A stretch of 39,041 nt of DNA from the NCBI GenBank assembly GCA_027575805.1, contig JANBPU010000138.1, positions 1 to 39,041 on the forward strand. Reading direction: 5' to 3'. This DNA is from Mycoemilia scoparia. Lineage: Eukaryota > Kickxellomycota > Kickxellomycetes > Kickxellales > Kickxellaceae. Positions 28,674 to 38,952 of this stretch are shown piece after piece. Each line of letters starts with the position of its first letter. Position 1 is the stretch's first letter. Position numbers and translations under genes: made by a program. The notes below the pieces were generated by a model. The model saw only the letters and a program-made list of their open reading frames with translations. It was not told the DNA's origin and did no database searches.

Positions 28674-29643
28674 GGCTAAGTTGCGTTAATAGTGAAGAAT
28701 AGTGTTGTGAATAGCTCTTTGAAAAGAAAGATATGTCAATGTGTGTGTGTGTGTTACCAAAATGAATTAGCAGGACATCTCGGCCAGTATTTATACTTGC
28801 TCAATTGTTTCTGCCAATATCTTCACGTCCACCCACATGTACTGCTATAAACCATTACAGAAATGTATTAGAGCTTTAGAAATCCTACCCAAGGTCAATC
28901 CGGACAAAAACTTTAATGATATCAACACAGCTCAGCTCGATCATTGATATATCTAAAACTGTTTAAATCAAATATAAACCTACTAAAGTGATACCTAACT
29001 CAAACAAAAAAATACATTCGAATTGATATATCAGATTTATTTGTGATTTGGACTTCAAAGGGTTAGGAATCATAACAATATCACAAGTTTTTATATCACT
29101 GATATGGATCATAATTTTTGAAGGGAGAATATTTATAGGGGGAATCACAGCCAAATGGATGACTATATAGCCCTTCAAAAATTATTCCCCATATGATTTA
29201 GGAATTACTGACTCCAAATAACATCATGGCTTGCCTTCAAGTTTACTTCAAATACTTTGATGATATTGTATTTGGTAAAATGTGAAAATTGCCTTTCGTT
29301 GTCTTACCATCATTTGAGCTCCACAAAAAGATAAATGACCGAATTTCACAAGGCCTTATATAAATGCAATCCAGAGGATTGAATACCAAATGATTTATAA
29401 CTGAGCTAAAACCTGAAGACTCGCTTTTGACTATCAAGTATTTGATCCAAGTGTGATTCGGTTGCATGCAGCAGTATGCAGGTCATCAATTAAGACATCT
29501 TTTTCCCATGTCTGATTTACATAAAGTGATTTTGGCCATACGCCTAATCCTGCCAGTCCTTCTATCATCCTCAGCTCTACTGCATTGTTGTCTTTCTGTC
29601 TTTCTTTTCCCTATAATATCACTCTTTAATTCTTTTTTTCAAT
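28674..29643. other. Divergent intergenic region with family-A element
   Basis: Separates the NmrA-like gene (minus) and the second F-box-like gene (plus), so should contain both promoters. Includes a (GT)n tract near 28740 and element A4 at 29102-29194. A CT-rich leader (TTGTCTTTCTGTCTTTCTTT) precedes the F-box-like ATG. Confidence 0.45.
29102..29194 (-). mobile_element. Miniature inverted-repeat element family A, copy A4 (short form)
   Basis: 93 bp whose 24-bp ends are near-perfect inverted repeats: ATATGGATCATAATTTTTGA at the left, and ATATGGGGAATAATTTTTGA from the right when reverse-complemented, each followed by AGGG. The internal CAGCCAAATGG places the family orientation on the minus strand. 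It aligns along its whole length with A6. Confidence 0.85.
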
Positions 29644-31935
29644 ATGCCTAAGCACGAAAAGAGAATATCATTGCGTTCGATTCCACCTGAAATCAAATAC
29701 AAGATTTCTTCCTATCTACACCTGTCATCAACTCATACCCAAATCAGACTCATTTCCAAGAGCGACAGGGGTTTTAGAGAAGCAATCAAAGCAGCCAGGT
29801 GGGATCAATTCAATCCTTCATATTTTATATTGGATCAAGATATTTTTGACAAATTTATTCGCGAAGGGCACAAGCACACAAGATGCCTTGAACTAGACCA
29901 CACATCAGCCATCACATCGGAAGTTCAGGGCCTCTATCTTCCGAAACTGAGATCAATTAGAATAATGCCAGGGTTCACTCAGTATGAGGAACTGACATTA
30001 CTGACAGAAAAGAACCCACAGATAATGCACTTGGAACTCAGCAACGAAAGTTACATTGAATGCCGGGAGACCCTCTCGATGTTTACGAATGAGCCAATCC
30101 TGGCAAGCATGGCTACATCATCTTTAAGTATTTTGAGAATAGACCAAAGGATGGACTACAATGACTTAAAGCTTATATTGCACCACTTCACCAACCTTCA
30201 TGCCATCACGTTCTTTATATCAAAGCCATTTCCGTCATGGTCTTATAAAAATATGTCTATTGAGTTACCTGTTCCTTCAAATCTTCAAAGAGTAAAAACG
30301 GATGATAAAATATTATCTATTTATTTGAGGCACAACTTTGAGAATTCACAAAGCTTTCCAAAAATGGAATCAATGTCAGTTCATACTAAATATTCTCCGT
30401 TGTTTTGGCCACTTTTTAATATAGTGTTGCTTGGTCCAAAGTATGTGAGCAAATCTCTGGAAAGAATTTTGTCTGATGAGCAGTCGATTCTAGAAAACCC
30501 AAATCCCCATTATGCCCATTGGGTAGTCCAGCACCGCAAAGGCTCAAAGATTTTGAAAGTAAATTTTTCAAACTCCAGGTTCGATATATCAGAGTCACTA
30601 GAAGCACTGTCGATCTTGGCAACAGGATTGTGTGATCTCGAACGTATTTGGTTAAATAATTTCAATAAAATCGATTCCAATCTTTTGCTTGATTCCATAT
30701 TCCATCCAAAGTACTTGGAACAATGCAATTTGCGCCACCACTGCGTTAATTCTATACCAGCCCCAATAAACCAACATCACCTAGGAAACCTCAAAACACT
30801 CCAACTAGATTTAACAACATTGACTCTTTTGGATTTAATATTATTCAATGGATATCCCAGGCTAAGAACGATAAGCTTTGATCAACTGGATATTGAAGAT
30901 TTGCCGCAGATACAACATAAAGGAATAACATTTCCATTTATAAAAGTTCTTTCCATTTTAAAAACTAACAATCTTTCAAATGAATTTATCGAGGTTCTTT
31001 CGCTATTTCCATATTTACTCTGTTTTGAATGTTTCTTTCCTATTTCAAAATTTAAAGTCAAGGCCCCAAAATCTTTCGAGAATGTGCTGAATACCCTCTC
31101 TCATATTATTACTACTGGAGTCTCGATGAAGCTGGGCGATATTCATAAACTCGCAGCTTATGATAAACTACAAGAGATGGAACTTCGCTCGGTTGATTAC
31201 GAGGAATTTGGAGATTCAATAACAAGACATGCCACATTTCCACTTCTAACAACTCTACATATTACTCACCTGAGAGGATTTAAATCGATGACCAATATAA
31301 TTAAGTTCCTTGCGATTTTTCCAGCTCTTGATGAATTTATAGTTGCTAAAATTCACGGAGAAGACTTGATGAGCTATCCGGAACCACACAATGACCCCGC
31401 TCTACAGCAAATACCAAAACAGAAAATCAGGAAAGTTCAACATTTTAATATCTGGAATTACGAAACATTGATCAAGCCCCTGTTATATCTGTGTCGCTAT
31501 TTTGAAGCAGAAAATTTTGATATAGATAGCATCGAAGAGCCCCATGTTGCTGGTATTCAATCTCTTTTCCCTATACCAAGTGTTACAAGTCTACGCGTGG
31601 CTCTCCCAATAAAAATCAGGAAATCGCAGGTTATAAAGTTCCTACTACTTTTTCCAAACTTGAAAGATGTTAAGCTCAACGTAAAGTACCGCACCAAATG
31701 GAGATTAGCGATCTATTCTACAAAATATTCAGCTATCGAGTTTTTGAAATTCTGTTTCAAGAAAAATCCAATCTTGGTATATGATCTCAAGGACATACTT
31801 TCGAAGGAAATTTTTGATTACTACAACATCCAAGCAATTGACGACCAAGTTCAAGAAGAAGCATTCACTACTGTTGTGGTAATATCTCCAAAGCCTCATA
31901 ATACATCACACAACGGGTTTTTGTATCTGCCCTAA
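29644..31935 (+). CDS. F-box-like protein with leucine-rich repeats
   Basis: A 763-aa single-exon ORF. The N-terminus (residues about 12-50) contains SIPPEIKYKISSYLHL and then TQIRLISKSDRGFREA, matching a divergent F-box (xPPEI...I...YL) and resembling the start of the protein at 7861. The rest holds irregular leucine-rich segments spaced 25-60 residues apart (LRSIRIMPG, IMHLELSNES, LSILRIDQR, LKTLQLDLT, LRTISFDQLD, LQEMELRSVD, VTSLRVALP, LKDVKLNVK). F-box/LRR proteins normally select substrates for SCF ubiquitin ligases; no target can be inferred. The two genes of this type in the window are not adjacent and differ in length, consistent with an expanded family. A pair of hairpin-forming words follows the stop (CGGGTATTTTGG...CCCCG, and TAGGCATGTGCCTA at 32021-32034). 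Confidence 0.75.
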   Translation: MPKHEKRISLRSIPPEIKYKISSYLHLSSTHTQIRLISKSDRGFREAIKAARWDQFNPSYFILDQDIFDKFIREGHKHTRCLELDHTSAITSEVQGLYLPKLRSIRIMPGFTQYEELTLLTEKNPQIMHLELSNESYIECRETLSMFTNEPILASMATSSLSILRIDQRMDYNDLKLILHHFTNLHAITFFISKPFPSWSYKNMSIELPVPSNLQRVKTDDKILSIYLRHNFENSQSFPKMESMSVHTKYSPLFWPLFNIVLLGPKYVSKSLERILSDEQSILENPNPHYAHWVVQHRKGSKILKVNFSNSRFDISESLEALSILATGLCDLERIWLNNFNKIDSNLLLDSIFHPKYLEQCNLRHHCVNSIPAPINQHHLGNLKTLQLDLTTLTLLDLILFNGYPRLRTISFDQLDIEDLPQIQHKGITFPFIKVLSILKTNNLSNEFIEVLSLFPYLLCFECFFPISKFKVKAPKSFENVLNTLSHIITTGVSMKLGDIHKLAAYDKLQEMELRSVDYEEFGDSITRHATFPLLTTLHITHLRGFKSMTNIIKFLAIFPALDEFIVAKIHGEDLMSYPEPHNDPALQQIPKQKIRKVQHFNIWNYETLIKPLLYLCRYFEAENFDIDSIEEPHVAGIQSLFPIPSVTSLRVALPIKIRKSQVIKFLLLFPNLKDVKLNVKYRTKWRLAIYSTKYSAIEFLKFCFKKNPILVYDLKDILSKEIFDYYNIQAIDDQVQEEAFTTVVVISPKPHNTSHNGFLYLP

Positions 31936-32930
31936 GGAGGCCAGCCACCAACGCCTTTATACGGGTATTTTGGTCATTCCCCGTGTAAATATATCCAAGC
32001 AGGGGATATGAGATATCACATAGGCATGTGCCTACATGCAGAGATTATAGTATTAGGATCATCTATAAAAAGGGACGACAGGACGACAAGATAATTATTC
32101 CTCAGTAGTCTTATTACCTAGCTTCATCTTCTGATTATTACTCAATAATAATACTTACTTGTTCTTCCTGATAATTAAACGGTGCAACGTTTAAACACTA
32201 CTTTATAGTTAGCTTATATAAATGTTATTTAATTATTTAATTATTTACTAGAATAGTTTCAAATCAATATGGGCAATAATTTTTGAAGGGTAAATTTTGG
32301 TGACCAAAGGTTATAGGGGAAATCCAAGCCAAATGGATGTCCAGTTTTACTAGTGAACTTTCACCCTTCAAAAATTATTACCCATATTGCTACAACTTGT
32401 CATTTATATTTGATGAAAGAAATTCAAAGGAATCTGAATGCCATTATTGATTTATCATTTGGTTGGAATTCACACAAGGCTTTGGGGGGGGAGGAGGAAT
32501 GGGTCAAATGTAAATAGAATGTTCAAATTCCAAAAAACTTAAAAAAACAACAAACTTGATTCCAAACAAAATACAACGAGACAAATTCAATATTATTATA
32601 TAATCCCAAAAATAAACAAATGAAATAGAAATAGTAAAAATACAACACGAAAATTAATCATGTGATGCTCGTGCTCTACACTACTATGATTCAAATACAT
32701 AAATACTTGAAAATATACAATAACAACATTGGCCCCATTTGTATAACTTGTGTATGTGCGCGTTGTTCACATCATAACAACAAAACACTGATAAAAGAAA
32801 ATCCGCCCTTCATCTGATAAATGATGTTGTGTTTCATTTTGTTAGTCTTTTTTTATATAAAAAGAAAAACTTTTTACAACAAAACTCAAATATTCAGAGA
32901 GTATTGAGGATTTAGCTAGCAACTAATAGT
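31936..32930. other. Intergenic region with family-A element
   Basis: 3' flank of the F-box-like gene and of ribosomal P0, which converge here. It contains a short palindrome TAGGCATGTGCCTA at 32021-32034, element A5 at 32266-32387 and a GGGGGGGGAGGAGG purine run near 32484. No genes recognised. Confidence 0.45.
32266..32387 (-). mobile_element. Miniature inverted-repeat element family A, copy A5 (long form, best preserved)
   Basis: 122 bp. The outer 29 bases of the two ends differ at only two positions when one is reverse-complemented (AATATGGG then YAATAATTTTTGAAGGGT). The family word AGCCAAATGG is on the minus strand. It aligns from end to end with A2 and A1. The strong, nearly perfect ends suggest the most recent activity in this window. 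No target-site duplication is obvious from the flanks. Confidence 0.88.
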
Positions 32931-34219
32931 TTAGTCGAAAAGACCGAAGCCCATGTCATCATCAGACTCTTCCTCTTCTTCAGCAGCGGCTTCTTCCTTG
33001 GCGGCACCACCGGCGGGAGCAGCAGCAGCAGCCTGGGCGGCAGCGGCAGCGGCGGCAAGAGCTTCAGGGTTATCAAGAAGCTCCTTGATCTAGTTTACAT
33101 AAAAAGGAGTTGGTGGTTTGTTAGAGAATTAGGGTGGTGAAATAATAATATTACAGGGGATTTAGAATATTAATAATGGAGTGGGGAAGCAATTGGATAC
33201 AAGCGTAGTAGTGTGTAAACACACACAGAGAGAGAATATGGAGTAGTTTGCAGAGATCAGTTTAATAATATTGCGTTGGTAAGGTTTTAATCATGAATCC
33301 GGAGGTGTGTTTGTTCAGAACACGTTTCCATCATAGATTGTTCACAAGCATCATTTTGCAAAATAAAATATCCACAATAATCCCACTCAATAAATAAACA
33401 ACAATAATAATAATAATAAATGACAATTACCTTCTCAGAAGCAGTGTAGGTGTAGTCGGTAGCAATAGAGATAGCCAACATCTGCTTGTAGTTGTTGATG
33501 AAGATGTGGGGAACAGCTGGAAGAGTGAGGTAATCGGTAGCCAAGGAGATGCAAGAAAGACCAGTGGCGACAGAAACCAAGTTCTTGACCAAATCGTCGG
33601 CGGAGATGTCCAAGACCTCAGGAGCGAAGGTGTTACCAGAATCATAGACCTGGATGACGGTCATACCGTAGGTGAATGGAGAGATGTTGAGCTTGTTAAG
33701 AAGAGTAGCTTCGGATGCACCGACCTTCTCACCGGTGTGGACAAGGTTGATATCCTGGGTGATTTCAATGGTACCACGGGCAATCTTGGTGGGGATACCC
33801 AAAGCCTGGAAGAAGGAGGTCTGACCGGGTTCCATACCAGTGTTACCGGCAGGGACAATGACGTCTCCGGGAGCAATGGCACCAGCACGGGCGGGAGCGC
33901 GGACACGGTTCTCGACAATAAGGTTGCGGACTTCCTTGAGATCAGAGTTGGTGAACACAAAACCAATGTTGCCACGAACGTAGCTGAGCAGACGCTCGTA
34001 TTCAGTCTTACCGGACTCGTTGATCAAGAGGCGGAGACCACGGCGGACCATGGTGTTCTTGCCCATAAGAACCTCACCCTTTCCACGAAGGGAACGACGG
34101 ATCTCGTGCATCTGGTTGGAGCCGACATTGTCAACATTGACAACGAAGACGGATTGGAACTCGTTCAAGTATCTCTCGAGACGAGCAAAGTAGGCGGCCT
34201 TTTTTTCTCCCTTTGACAT
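32931..34219 (-). CDS. RPP0: 60S acidic ribosomal protein P0 (uL10), two coding exons
   Basis: Exon 1 is 34219-33431 (263 codons) and exon 2 is 33089-32931, joined in phase 0 to give a 315-aa protein, the usual P0 length. The N-terminal uL10 domain contains NVDNVGSNQMHEIRRSLRG, MGKNTMVRR and FVFTNSDLKEVR. The middle has the PAGNTGMEPGQTSFFQALGI and VGASEATLLNKLNISPFTYG motifs. Exon 2 supplies IKELLDNPEALA, an Ala-rich hinge, an acidic stretch and the conserved stalk tail SDDDMGFGLFD that contacts translation GTPases. P0 anchors the P1/P2 dimers to the large subunit. The splice sites are GTAATT and a CTAG acceptor. Transcribed on the minus strand, downstream of the RAD51AP1-like gene on the same strand. 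Confidence 0.95.
33090..33430 (-). other. Intron in the P0 gene
   Basis: A 341-bp intron between codons for TASEK and IKELL, with donor GTAATTGTCA and acceptor ending CTAG. It is longer than the introns of the RAD51AP1-like gene. It contains an ATT microsatellite on its minus-strand 5' side. Confidence 0.85.
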
Positions 34220-34289
34220 CTTTGATTAGAAAGTAATGGTAACTCGCGAATTTACGTGTTCAAGGGGCTTCTTGAAGAAATTTAAAGAG

Positions 34290-34450
34290 CTAAATTATTA
34301 TAGTAATGTGGTATATTTGGGTTATTGTTAATTGTATTGAAAATAGATATATATATGTGTGTGTGTGTGTGTTGATGGTTTATTGTTGGATTCGAATCCA
34401 AACAGATAATGGATGGATGCACACAGTTATGAATAGTAGTGGATGCTTAC
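34290..34450 (-). other. Probable 5' UTR intron of the P0 gene
   Basis: Read on the minus strand, a donor CTAG|GTAAGC lies at 34450 and an acceptor ATAATAATTTAG lies at 34290, 71 bp before the P0 ATG. Ribosomal protein genes in fungi often carry such leader introns. It is not confirmed by coding constraint. Confidence 0.4.
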
Positions 34451-34804
34451 CTAGGCTTGAAATTAATAAAGCAAGTTGAAGAGAAAGAATTCTTAGCAGT
34501 ATTTTAGCCTCTGCCTATATCCCATCTTCATCTCAGATTCACACACAATTCAAAAGGCTCATCAGTAGTTGAATCCAAAAAACCCTATATGCTACCAACA
34601 ATATGAACAATTTGATCTTAAGATTGATCATGATCACTAGATCAAGCCAAGTAACTCTGAAACTCCTACTCCAAAACTTCGGTTATAAGCCTTCACAATC
34701 CCTCAACACAACTTAAACAAGCGGTTTAGTAGATCATTTCTCGCTTTTGGCACCATCAGGCAAGAACAAAGCAATAGTCATCTATAAAGGTCGATATATA
34801 CGCC

Positions 34805-34897
34805 ATATAGGTAGTTATTTTCGAAGGGCTATAGAGTCACCCATTTGGCTGTGGATACCCCTATAACCATTCTCACTTCAAAAATTATGATCCATAT
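34805..34897 (+). mobile_element. Miniature inverted-repeat element family A, copy A6 (short form)
   Basis: 93 bp: left end ATATAGGTAGTTATTTTCGA then AGGG, right end (reverse complement) ATATGGATCATAATTTTTGA then AGTG. The internal CCATTTGGCTGTGGATACCC is on the plus strand. It ends 60 bp beyond the 3' end of the RAD51AP1-like coding region. Confidence 0.8.
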
Positions 34898-34957
34898 TGA
34901 TACTAAACTGTATTACAAAATAACAATTATAAATCAAATCAATATTATCAAAGAAAG

Positions 34958-37100
34958 TTAGTCTTGAGGTTTCAAATAAGCATGTAAACGAGGTCTATTT
35001 GTAGCTCTTTTCTTTGTCAATCCAACTCTAATAACCGCACCAGCACCACCGCCTGCATTCATATTAGATGCAGATGATACAGAAGATGTGGACTTAGTTT
35101 TGGGTGATGGCGATTTAAATAAGTGCGACGTTCCTCCACTCCCCAAAGGTTTTCGAACTCCACTACTACCGCCAATATTTTTCAAAGAGTTTAATGTGAC
35201 TGTGGCCGAGAGTGGGGGCGATTTTGGTAGCTGGGATCGAGGCGTTGATGAAATATATGGTTCCTTATTGGTATTTGGCGTTGAATTCAACGGGTTTCTT
35301 CTTCGTGCCAATGGCGATGTAAATTTAGGTCCACTGCCACTACTGGAAGAGCCATTGATGACGCTTTTAAGAGGCGTGTTTTTCCGTTTTCCGAGGGGTG
35401 TTTTTAGTATTGATGTATTTCCTGGGCTGACGCCATTTGAATTCTGCGACTTTGGACTATCGGTAGGAGTAGAAATATTGAATTCTGTTGCTTTTGCTAA
35501 TAATCTGGGTGTTGTTTGCTGCTTCTTTTGTTTGGCAGATAAAGCTGTTGTAGTGCTACTTGTTCTCGTGCTTGTATTTTTTGGTGGGCGACCACGACCA
35601 CCACGCTTTTTCGGTGTCTCACCAACATCGCCAGGATTATTATTAATTTTAGTTTTGGAACCCTGCCTTTTCTTTTCTGTGACTGAAAAGTCAGAATCAT
35701 CACCATCAGTGTCATTTCTGTATTTTTCGCTATTGCTATCATCGGCCTCTGGATCAAAATCCGAACTTTCTTCACCATCGTCATCGTCATTCCGGTCAGA
35801 TAAAGCCACGGTGGTTGCTTCACTCTGACTACTCGTGGATTTACTAAGCAATGGTGGTTGTGATGCTTGTCTTTTTCTTCCTCCCCTTCTTCGAGGCGTA
35901 GCAGTAGTACTTGATTTTGCCTTACTTTCGTGATACTCTTGATCCTCATCACTTTCGCTATCATATGCTCGATCATTATTAATCATTTTTGTTGGCTGAT
36001 GTTCAGGAATATCCAACAGTTTGGATGGCTCGGCGACCATAATTTCAACTGCGATGTTTGATTGCTTTTCTGGCTTCCTTCCTCTTCGCGTTCGTGGCGA
36101 TGTCGCTTCTTCAGTATTGTTATTGGAATTGCGTGTATTTCTTTTTCTATGATAATTTGAGGGCAATGTTTGTGGGATACATGATATACTGTCTTCAGCC
36201 AACAATCTCGAAGTTGGTGGGGATTTGTTGTTGCTATTGCCATTGTTATTGTTGTTGGGGCTTGGAATTTCTTCTTTTAAAGATTCATCGTCGCAATGTT
36301 CCAATGTTGTTGCATTAGGATGGTTGTTATCATTGTGATCGTCTTCAATTTCGATATCAGACGACGAATCATGTCGGCATGACGTTGTGGAATTTGCAAA
36401 TGCTGTTAGACTTTCAGTTGATTGTTTTAACCTTGGATAATGATGTTTATCAAAAACTCCATTAGTTTTTCGGCCGTGTTCATTGGTGCTGTCAGCATTT
36501 GGTTGTTCTTGGGATTCCACCTGTACTTCTTCTGCTTCTTCTTCTTCTTCGTCAAGACTGCTATGAATAGAAAAATCACTATCATCGTTACATTCAAACA
36601 ATTCTTCATGTTCTTCTTTGGTTAACTTTCGTTCCAACTTCTTTTCTGGTTTGCTTTTTCTTTTTCTCGGTGGTTGTTCTTTAGGACTATTGCTACCACT
36701 GGTGCTGTTGCCATTAGCTTTTGGCTTTTGACCATTATTTGTGGTATTCTGTGTTTTTGATCTATAATAGCAATAGCAATAGCAATCAATTAATTGCCAT
36801 TTATTTTAGTATTATTTCTTCCGATAATGGCTTTAGAGACTATTTTATAGTATAATGGGGAGAGGGGAGGGCTTCCTGACCTTTTGGGTCGATGATATGT
36901 GGCCGGTACAAAATCATCGGATTCCCAGTCCGAGTCTTCCTCATTTTCCAGGTCTTTTAAAGGCTTTTCTTTATAGTTTACTTTAGCTCTGTTGCTTCTA
37001 CATATATTAATATTAGTTTTTGTGTTGGTCATGTATATTTGCAATAATGCTATTGTTAATTGAATTTGGATGTTTTTATCAATTCTTACCTTCCAGGCAT
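34958..37100 (-). CDS. RAD51AP1-like chromatin/recombination protein, three exons
   Basis: Exons are 37100-37090 (ATGCCTGGAAG), 36997-36881 and 36761-34958, with GT-AG introns of 92 and 119 bp; the joined frame encodes 643 aa. The N-terminus MPGRSNRAKVNYKEKPL, followed by an acidic run ending DDFVPA, matches the RAD51AP1/NUCKS start (basic residues, VNY, then acidic DDFV-A). The last 25 residues (IRVGLTKKRATNRPRLHAYL) resemble the RAD51-binding tail of RAD51AP1 (LRLGLSR...KPLHP). Between them lie acidic DSDF repeats, Ser/Asn-rich disorder and three AT-hook-like segments (about residues 268-274, 333-340 and 428-437, the best being RGGRGRPPK). RAD51AP1 stimulates RAD51 strand exchange and binds DNA. 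The family assignment rests on the two short terminal motifs; an AT-hook chromatin protein of another family is the alternative. Confidence 0.6.
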
Positions 37101-37451
37101 TTTATTTCAAAGCGGTCTATAGTAATAATTAAAAGTACAAATGTAGAATGGAAGTAATAAATGAGGAGAAGGAGAAGAAGAGCTTATTTGGGACGCGTGT
37201 CTAATAGTTTAAATTTGAAGTTTTTGCTGTGAGCTTAAAAAAGAAAACACATTGAACTTAGACTACCACCCCCAACCACGTTTCGCATTCTATGAAGATA
37301 TTTTGTCATGTGGCGCGTCACTTGATCAATTACCACTGATCTAATCATGTCATGTTGTTTGTTAGGCTAAATCTATCTCAAATCTATAGTTTGTGTGTAG
37401 AAAATGTCATTAGGTAGGGAGTTTTGAATATTTAAATCGAAATACCATGTG

Positions 37452-37574
37452 ATATGGATCATAATTTTTGAAGGGCCAAGCTTTACTAGTAGGCCAGCTT
37501 CAGCTTGCATAACGGCGAGCCTATATTATCGTTGTTAGTATTAATTTAGCCCTTCGAAAATGACTACTTATATA
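37452..37574. mobile_element. Miniature inverted-repeat element family A, divergent copy A7
   Basis: About 123 bp. The left end ATATGGATCATAATTTTTGA then AGGGC is identical to A4 over the first 24 bases; the right end is GCCCTTCGAAAATGACTACT then TATAT. The interior lacks the CATTTGGCTG word and is unrelated to A1-A6, so only the termini are shared. Confidence 0.7.
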
Positions 37575-37940
37575 TGTAACCAATTTATTTGTAATAACAA
37601 GGGATAAATGAAATGGGTAAAATGGTTGTATATTCTGTGTGGAAAGTAAGGCTAGCTTATTACTATATTTATTCTTTATTAATACAAGTTAGACACAAAG
37701 CCCATTGGAAGAGAACCTGGGCAAATCCCTTGTTCAGCAATTATCCCACTTTATACTTTTCAACCACCCTTAAAACACATCGATAAAGCTGGGCTATTGT
37801 AAAGTGCCAAAGACGGTATGATAGATGCTGACAAGAGATTTTCCCAGGTTCACATCCAACGGGCTTCAGATCTATCTGGTGCCACTAATCTGTGAAGAAT
37901 AAATCATAGCTGCCTTGTATTGTTTGGGAAAAGAAAATAG

Positions 37941-38054
37941 ATATAAGGGAGATTATTTTTGAAGGGCCAAAAGCAGGGAATACGTGGCAATATATATGAC
38001 GAGGCTGACCTAATATAGTAAAAATTAGTAGCCCTCCAAAAACAATGATCTATA
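37941..38054. mobile_element. Miniature inverted-repeat element family A, divergent copy A8
   Basis: About 114 bp: left end ATATAAGGGAGATTATTTTT then GAAGGGCC, right end GCCCTCCAAAAACAATGATC then TATA. As in A7 the interior differs from A1-A6, but the ends match the family. Confidence 0.6.
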
Positions 38055-38568
38055 AGACGAGAAGAGAAGAGAAAAGATAAAGATGAACTCATGCTAGATA
38101 GTGCGCATTCAATTATACAACTTTTGAGAGGGCTTTGTGATTGGGCCCCAAACACATGTTGAAACGTGCCAGTCTTGAAGATAATGGTTATGCTATGTGC
38201 TGTTGTTGTGGTCGGAAAATTATCAGGTTTGGGTTATGTGTTTCATGCTGAAACTCAAGCGTGTGAGCGTTGATCACCAATAACTAATCACATCACCGAC
38301 CGATAGCTGCTGCAATTAATTACCCCTTGGGGAAATCGTTTCTTCCCCCTTAACCATTCGTAAATAGCTTTTATTACTGGCACATGTAACCACCAACTGA
38401 ATATTTTCCTATAGCAACCTAGCTTCTACTTCTAGCATATACTTGCTTGTGAAAATCTAGCCGATAGACTATCTTGCTTCTTTCTTTACTTTTTGGTATT
38501 TAAATTTGGGTTATCAAATAAGGAAATACTTGTTTTTGGCAACGATAGTATTAATAATAACAAGCAAA

Positions 38569-38748
38569 ATGAATACAATCCGACCAATTACTTCCATACT
38601 TTCATCCTCTTCAATGTTCTTTTCGGTTGCCAAACAGCAACAGCCACTTCTACAGCGTTCGGTAATTGGTGCTGCCATTGGTTCTGGTTCTGGCCTATTG
38701 AATAGTCAAAACAGATTTTTACATTCAAGTATAGTATTTGCTCCATAA
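38569..38748 (+). CDS. Small ORF, possible mitochondrial-type N-terminus
   Basis: A 59-aa ORF from the ATG at 38569. It has Ser-, Arg- and Gln-rich character without acidic residues (for example QQQPLLQRSVIGAAIGSGSG and RFLHSS), resembling a mitochondrial targeting sequence. A TATTTAAATTT-type box lies about 70 bp upstream. No domain is present, so it may be a small mitochondrial protein, the first exon of a larger gene running past the window, or a chance ORF. No obvious splice donor was established. Confidence 0.35.
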   Translation: MNTIRPITSILSSSSMFFSVAKQQQPLLQRSVIGAAIGSGSGLLNSQNRFLHSSIVFAP

Positions 38749-38931
38749 ACCAAAGGCATATACATGCATTATGTCAGCAACTAGAGAGAATGTATTTTTA
38801 TGCTAGGCAAGTTGAATGCTAATATTGTTTTTGTATACGATATTGTTATGATGGAGAATAGATCGTCCTGTTTATTTCAAGGTTTCTAAGCCAGCAAAGC
38901 TTTTTGGTAAGTTTTATCTGTTGTATAATGA

Positions 38932-38952
38932 ATATATATATATATATATATA
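38932..38952. repeat. (AT)n microsatellite
   Basis: An AT dinucleotide run of about 20 bases followed by further AT-rich interrupted repeats to the end of the window. Confidence 0.85.

Larger units (their letters stand above)
37101..38568. other. Intergenic region with two family-A-like elements
   Basis: Upstream of the RAD51AP1-like gene. It contains elements A7 and A8 and otherwise AT-rich sequence without recognised genes. A TATTTAAATTT box at about 38498 precedes the small ORF at 38569. Confidence 0.4.

Noticed and set aside
33506..34216. 236-aa ORF antisense to ribosomal P0
   Set aside because: Its full length overlaps a certain ribosomal protein exon in the opposite frame; it reflects codon bias, not a gene.
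34385..34400. GGATTCGAATCC resembling a tRNA T-loop
   Set aside because: It is a simple palindrome; no A box, anticodon arm or acceptor pairing is found around it.
35088..35828. 246-aa ORF antisense to the RAD51AP1-like gene
   Set aside because: It mirrors the Ser/Asp-rich low-complexity coding strand and has no recognisable domain or separate promoter.
37904..38155. 83-aa minus-strand ORF
   Set aside because: Half of it is element A8 and no domain is present.
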